Assembly: GCA_945916235.1 (NCBI GenBank)
Contig: CAMEGQ010000013.1
Span: 1-42,173 of the forward strand
DNA length: 42,173 nt
Direction of reading: 5' to 3'
From: an uncultured Porphyromonadaceae bacterium
GTDB taxonomy: Bacteria; Bacteroidota; Bacteroidia; Bacteroidales; Muribaculaceae
The notes under the pieces were generated by a model, which was not told where the DNA came from, did not search any database, and saw only the letters and a list, made by a program, of their open reading frames with translations. The position numbers and the translations under genes are program-made. Each line of letters begins with the position of its first letter. The first letter of the stretch is position 1. Of this stretch, positions 38,213 through 42,173 are shown in pieces.

Positions 38213-39766
38213 ATGAAGAAACTCTACTCAGTACTCGCTTCCGCGGCTCTCGTCCTCACCGCCACAGCCGCCAATCAGGCCACATTAGCAGGCATAGCCC
38301 AAACTACGGCTACCCGCATCGCGCCCAAGTCGATCCAGCTTAAATCAGCCGAACCGCTCCGGCTCGCCGCTCCGACAAAAGCGAAAGCCGCTGCTAAGGC
38401 TCCCTCCTTCTCCACCAACGCCGACTTCACGGCTAAGTACACATGGGGGTATAAGAATCTGCTCAACAATACTCCCGATGAGAATATCGAAATCACAGTG
38501 ACCGACGAAGCCACCGGCGCAGCCGAAATCACCGGTCTCCCTCAGGGATACAAACTCAAATGTACCGTCGATGCTGCCGCCGGAACGGTGACCATCCCCA
38601 ACAATCAGAATCTGGGTGCCGATTCAAATGGTGACATCAACTACTTTTATATCAAGTCCGCCAACAGCGATGGCAGTCTTGCTGATGGCATCGCTGATCA
38701 GGCTGCTACAGTCGGAAATATTGCCGACGGAGTCATCACATTCCCGAGAATGGACATCTGGGCAATCGGAGATTATAATCAGGAAGACCTCGGCTGGTGG
38801 GTATTGACCTACGTCAATACCTTTACCTGGAAAGATCCGGATGCGAAAGACTACTCTGTGAAAGTTTCGCTCACTGCAGAATCCTGCGTGGAAGCAGGCG
38901 GCAAACTCCGCTTCACTGTTAAGTCAGGCGCCGATGTTGCATCAGCCAAATGCATGCTGATGGACGGATTCTACGATATCGCAATGGCCGATTATTTTAC
39001 CGGCTACATGAATATCGACCTTCCTGCCACAAGCGGCTCATTCCAGCTCCCCACAAGCAGTCTTGTAACAGAAAGTTCGCTCCAGACCCTTTTTGTAGGC
39101 GGATTTGATGCAGATGGTAATGCACAGGGCACCGGCGGCGCAGTAGCCTTCGTATTCGCCGACGACGCAGACAACTGGACCACTATCGGTCAGGCTGATT
39201 TCACCGAAGATCTCGTCTCGTCGGTTTACAATAACGGCACTTCCGCCACCTATAAGGTTGAAGTGCTCGAAAACAAAGAGACCAAAGGCCTATACCGCGT
39301 GATGAATCCCTATGCTGAAAATCATACCGGAATCACCAACTATCACACTTGCGACGGTCACTTTCTGCTCATCGACGCCACCGACCCCGAAAAGGTTCTT
39401 CTGAAAGAGAGCGTTGTAGGATTTGAAGGCGACGATGGCCCTGAGGTCTATGTCAGCATGAACGAATACTCCGGTCAGGATGATGAGGCTTACCGTGGCA
39501 AACTCGACAACGGAGTCATCACCTTCCCTAAAAAAGCGATTCTCAACTACACTCTGACCAACGCTAATCCCTACTACGCATGCTCAGGCGCATTCAAGCT
39601 TGTGCTCCCCGATGCTGGCGGTATCGACGGCGTGGCAGCTGATGCAGATGCAGACGCTCCCGTGGAATACTTCAACCTCCAGGGCATGCGCGTAGCAGCT
39701 CCCGCCGCAGGTCAGCTCGTGATCCGTCGTCAGGGCGATGCAGTCAGCAAAATCCTTGTAAAATAA
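38213..39766 (+). CDS. Secreted protein with a Bacteroidales C-terminal sorting-like domain
   Basis: A 517-residue exported protein of unknown function. MKKLYSVLASAALVLTATAA is a clear signal peptide, so the ATG at 38213 is used rather than the upstream frame start at 38057. The body is rich in Asp, Gly, Thr and aromatic residues and looks beta-rich (FTAKYTWGYKNLLNNTPDEN, WALTYVNTF-like segments); I recognise no enzyme motif. The end, PVEYFNLQGMRV...GQLVIRRQGDAVSKILVK, is the short terminal domain shared by many secreted proteins of Muribaculaceae and Prevotellaceae and resembles a type IX secretion C-terminal signal. Strong promoter and terminator suggest high expression as a single gene. 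Confidence 0.8.
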   Translation: MKKLYSVLASAALVLTATAANQATLAGIAQTTATRIAPKSIQLKSAEPLRLAAPTKAKAAAKAPSFSTNADFTAKYTWGYKNLLNNTPDENIEITVTDEATGAAEITGLPQGYKLKCTVDAAAGTVTIPNNQNLGADSNGDINYFYIKSANSDGSLADGIADQAATVGNIADGVITFPRMDIWAIGDYNQEDLGWWVLTYVNTFTWKDPDAKDYSVKVSLTAESCVEAGGKLRFTVKSGADVASAKCMLMDGFYDIAMADYFTGYMNIDLPATSGSFQLPTSSLVTESSLQTLFVGGFDADGNAQGTGGAVAFVFADDADNWTTIGQADFTEDLVSSVYNNGTSATYKVEVLENKETKGLYRVMNPYAENHTGITNYHTCDGHFLLIDATDPEKVLLKESVVGFEGDDGPEVYVSMNEYSGQDDEAYRGKLDNGVITFPKKAILNYTLTNANPYYACSGAFKLVLPDAGGIDGVAADADADAPVEYFNLQGMRVAAPAAGQLVIRRQGDAVSKILVK

Positions 39767-39801
39767 ACCTAATGCACATACCCCTTCACAGGGGCCGTAC
39801 G

Positions 39802-39832
39802 GAGGCCGCGCCTGGTGCGCGGCCTCTTTTTT
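39802..39832 (+). terminator. terminator after the secreted-protein gene
   Basis: A perfect 10-bp GC stem, GAGGCCGCGC / GCGCGGCCTC (arms 39802-39811 and 39817-39826), a 5-nt loop, then T6. A textbook Rho-independent terminator, 35 nt past the stop codon. Confidence 0.9.
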
Positions 39833-39840
39833 CATCTTTT

Positions 39841-39874
39841 TTTGCCCCGGTCTGCCCAAAAATGCCTAAATTTG
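39841..39874 (+). promoter_or_regulatory. promoter of the polyferredoxin gene
   Basis: TTTG at 39841-39844, 22 bp, then TAAATTTG at 39867-39874. It leaves only about 5 nt between the expected start of transcription (near 39879) and the ATG at 39884, so the mRNA would be almost leaderless. It begins just after the terminator of the previous gene. Confidence 0.65.
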
Positions 39875-39883
39875 TGGCTAATC

Positions 39884-41473
39884 ATGAGCAAAATCTACAA
39901 ACCATATAAACGCCCCTTCACCGTAGGGCGTCTGCTGCGCTGGACGCGCATCGCGGTGGCACTGACGATGTTTGCCATCGTCACGTCGCTCTTCGTGTCT
40001 ATGGCGGCCGCCCTCACCCTCCGGCTTCATTGGGCCACACAGATCCAGATTCTTCCGCTCGCTCTGGCCGGAGCCGGAGCAGCCTTGGCCATCTGGGCGG
40101 CGGTGACGCTGATTTTCGGACGCATCTACTGCTCGTCGGTATGCCCCATGGGCACACTTCAGGACATCTTCGCGCGCCTGCCGCGCCTGACCAAATCGGC
40201 CCGCCGGCGCCATAAATACCGCCACACCCAGGCCGCCAACAAGTTCCGCTACGCCTTCCTCACCCTCGTGGCCGGTACGGCCGTGGTGGGTTCAAGCCTG
40301 CTGGTGACGCTCTTCGACCCCTACAGCGCCTATGGCCGCATCGCCTCAGAAATATGGGCGCCGCTGGCCGAAATCGTCGGCGGTCAGGAAGTGCTGGTAG
40401 CCTCCTGGAACGCCTTCGCCATAGCGATGGTCACTCTGGTGGCCGTGGCAGCCTGCGCCGCATGGAAGGGCCGCATCATCTGCAATACCATCTGCCCCGT
40501 CGGCTCTATACTGAGCCTGCTGAGCCGCTGGCCGCTCTTCCATTTCGACATCAACACCGACGTATGCGTCAACTGCCACCGATGCGAACATTCGTGCAAA
40601 GCCGGGTGCATCGACGTCAGCACTCATACGATCGACTCATCGCGCTGTGTGGTCTGCTTCGACTGCATCGACGCCTGCCACGACAAAGCCATCAGCTACA
40701 CCACCAGCCGCCACCGCCTGTCGATGCCCATGATGCAGCGCATCACCCCCACTCCTACCCCCTGCTCTGCTCCGGAGAAAGGTGCGTCGGCGCTGAAAGC
40801 CGGCAAAACCGACACAGCTGACAAAGCCGTAAAGGCCATAGACGACACGGCAGTAAAAATCGACCGCCGACAGTTTTTGACCACAGGACTGATTCTGGCC
40901 GCCACTCCGATGATGGAAGCTGCAAGGCGCCGCTCGCGCCTGGGCCTGGGCCGGCGCAAGCACGACACCGGCGCGCCGCTTGAAGGGCTTGAGCCCGTGG
41001 CCCCTCCGGGACGCCGCTCGCTGCGCGACTATCTCCAGCGATGCACCGGATGCGGCCTGTGTGTGGCCAACTGCCCATCGAAGGTGCTTCGCCCGTCGAC
41101 CTCGGAATTCGGGCTTAGCCATATCCTCAAACCCGTAATGGACTATCAGGCAGCCTACTGCAGCTATTCCTGCACACGATGCACCGACGTCTGTCCCACA
41201 GAAGCCCTGCAGCAGCTCACCGTGGAGGAGAAGCACACCTTCATCCTCGGTAAAGCCATCGTCAACGCCAACAATTGCATCGGATGCGGCCACTGTGTGC
41301 CGCGCTGTCCGCGCGAAGCCATACGCATGGTGGCCCGCGGCTCGGGCGAAGGGAGCTGGCAGGTGGCGCAGGTCGACTACGAGCTTTGCATCGGCTGCGG
41401 CGCATGCCAGTTTGTCTGCCCCGCCCATCCGGTAAAGGCCATCTGCGTCAACGGCGCAGGCGCCCTCCCCTGA
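39884..41473 (+). CDS. Membrane polyferredoxin, NapH-NapG-like fusion
   Basis: A 529-residue iron-sulfur protein. Residues 1-220 resemble the NapH/quinol-dehydrogenase membrane ferredoxin, with hydrophobic segments near 22-42, 55-78, 122-143 and 172-192 and two CxxxCP motifs (C83/C87 and C200/C204). Two [4Fe-4S] motifs follow (C228-C238, C255-C265). Then comes a linker with DRRQFLTTGLILAA (R328-R329), which looks like a twin-arginine signal. The C-terminal third has four more CxxCxxCxxxC-type motifs starting at C387, C426, C465 and C502, as in NapG-like periplasmic ferredoxins. The ATG at 39884 is used; the upstream frame runs through a terminator. Likely role: passing electrons from quinol to an unknown periplasmic or membrane partner. 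No nitrate reductase genes are nearby. Confidence 0.85.
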   Translation: MSKIYKPYKRPFTVGRLLRWTRIAVALTMFAIVTSLFVSMAAALTLRLHWATQIQILPLALAGAGAALAIWAAVTLIFGRIYCSSVCPMGTLQDIFARLPRLTKSARRRHKYRHTQAANKFRYAFLTLVAGTAVVGSSLLVTLFDPYSAYGRIASEIWAPLAEIVGGQEVLVASWNAFAIAMVTLVAVAACAAWKGRIICNTICPVGSILSLLSRWPLFHFDINTDVCVNCHRCEHSCKAGCIDVSTHTIDSSRCVVCFDCIDACHDKAISYTTSRHRLSMPMMQRITPTPTPCSAPEKGASALKAGKTDTADKAVKAIDDTAVKIDRRQFLTTGLILAATPMMEAARRRSRLGLGRRKHDTGAPLEGLEPVAPPGRRSLRDYLQRCTGCGLCVANCPSKVLRPSTSEFGLSHILKPVMDYQAAYCSYSCTRCTDVCPTEALQQLTVEEKHTFILGKAIVNANNCIGCGHCVPRCPREAIRMVARGSGEGSWQVAQVDYELCIGCGACQFVCPAHPVKAICVNGAGALP

Positions 41474-41510
41474 CATCAGCTATCAATCATCTACGTTACT
41501 CCATATCTGA

Positions 41511-42173
41511 ATGAAAGCATACCTCCAGCTTCTGCAGCATATCCTCGACAACGGGACTCAGAAGACCGACCGCACCGGCACGGGCACGCGCAGCGTGTTC
41601 GGCTATCAGATGCGCTTCGACCTCGCCGACGGTTTCCCGCTGCTCACCACCAAGAAGGTGCATCTGAAATCCATCATCCACGAACTGCTGTGGTTTCTCA
41701 AAGGAGACACCAATGTGAAATATCTGCAGGACAACGGGGTGCGCATCTGGAACGAATGGGCTGACCCCGACGGGTCGCTCGGCCACATCTACGGCTACCA
41801 GTGGCGCTCATGGCCCACCTACGACGGCGGCTTTATCGACCAGATTCAGCAGGCTGTCGACGATATCCGCCATAACCCCGACTCGCGCCGCATCATCGTC
41901 AGCGCATGGAATGTGGCCGACCTCAAAAATATGAACCTCCCGCCCTGCCACGCTTTCTTCCAGTTCTACGTGGCCAACGGGCGCCTGTCGTTGCAGCTTT
42001 ACCAGCGCAGCGCCGACTGCTTCCTGGGAGTGCCGTTCAATATCGCATCTTACGCCCTGCTGACCATGATGATGGCGCAGGTCTGCGGCCTTCAGCCCGG
42101 CGAATTCATCCATACCCTCGGCGACGCCCACATTTATAACAACCATATGGAGCAGGTGGCAGAGCAGCTGAAG
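41511..42173 (+). CDS. thyA: Thymidylate synthase (partial, 3' end outside the window)
   Basis: The first 221 residues of ThyA, which makes dTMP from dUMP using methylene-tetrahydrofolate. [19 protein letters not shown] binds the dUMP phosphate, [12 protein letters not shown] holds the catalytic Cys146, and [20 protein letters not shown] contains the conserved RSxDxxLGxPFN. The usual length is about 264 residues, so some 43 are missing at the window edge. It starts 37 nt after the polyferredoxin gene; dihydrofolate reductase usually follows in Bacteroidales, but it is not in view. Confidence 0.97.
   Translation, partial: MKAYLQLLQHILDNGTQKTDRTGTGTRSVFGYQMRFDLADGFPLLTTKKVHLKSIIHELLWFLKGDTNVKYLQDNGVRIWNEWADPDGSLGHIYGYQWRSWPTYDGGFIDQIQQAVDDIRHNPDSRRIIVSAWNVADLKNMNLPPCHAFFQFYVANGRLSLQLYQRSADCFLGVPFNIASYALLTMMMAQVCGLQPGEFIHTLGDAHIYNNHMEQVAEQLK

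Overview
The window looks like a piece of a Bacteroidales chromosome, most likely Muribaculaceae (S24-7). The evidence is the Bacteroidetes promoter pattern (TTTG or TTG, about 20 bp, TAnnTTTG) before many transcripts, the near absence of Shine-Dalgarno sequences, the gene order secY-map-infA-rpmJ with no adk, a TamB-TamL (lipoprotein) pair, a DUF4254 protein, and a secreted protein whose C-terminal tail (EYFNLQGMRV...SKILVK) is typical of the group. The GC content is high for a Bacteroidete. The genus cannot be fixed from this sequence alone.

Layout. Positions 1-19 are the extreme 5' end of a 16S rRNA gene on the minus strand. Its leader and two tandem promoters follow, up to about 390. A DUF1460 cell-wall amidase-like gene is at 686-1630 (+). 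From 1830 to 23040 nearly everything is on the minus strand. Read from right to left, this is the str-S10-spc-alpha ribosomal supercluster: rpsL, rpsG, fusA, rpsJ, rplC, rplD, rplW, rplB, rpsS, rplV, rpsC, rplP, rpmC, rpsQ, rplN, rplX, rplE, rpsN, rpsH, rplF, rplR, rpsE, rpmD, rplO, secY, map, infA, rpmJ, rpsM, rpsK, rpsD, rpoA and rplQ, then enolase as a separate unit. rpmJ and rpmD are short genes found by direct translation. The cluster has a clear promoter at 23287-23318, an internal promoter-like box and strong hairpin between rplE and rpsN, and a terminator after rplQ. Several of its spacers are unusually long, GC-rich and full of inverted repeats.

From 23.5 kb onward the region is mixed: a tRNA-Arg(TCT) with its own promoter and terminator; a cluster of palindromes and 21-bp tandem repeats touching the 3' end of a RAYT (REP-associated tyrosine transposase) gene broken by one in-frame TAG; dapA; a thioredoxin; tyrA (prephenate dehydrogenase); an EamA transporter; and a DUF4254 protein.

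From 29.2 kb comes an envelope-assembly block, tamB-tamL, with a SpoU/TrmH RNA methyltransferase close behind. Then come a GNAT acetyltransferase on the minus strand, a secreted protein driven by an rRNA-like promoter, a polytopic membrane polyferredoxin that looks like a NapH-NapG fusion, and the 5' part of thyA, which runs off the end.

The most unusual items are the broken RAYT with its repeat cluster, the NapH-NapG-like fusion with an internal twin-arginine motif, the structured ribosomal-protein spacers, and two genes whose promoters leave almost no 5' UTR. I found no CRISPR array, prophage or defence island.
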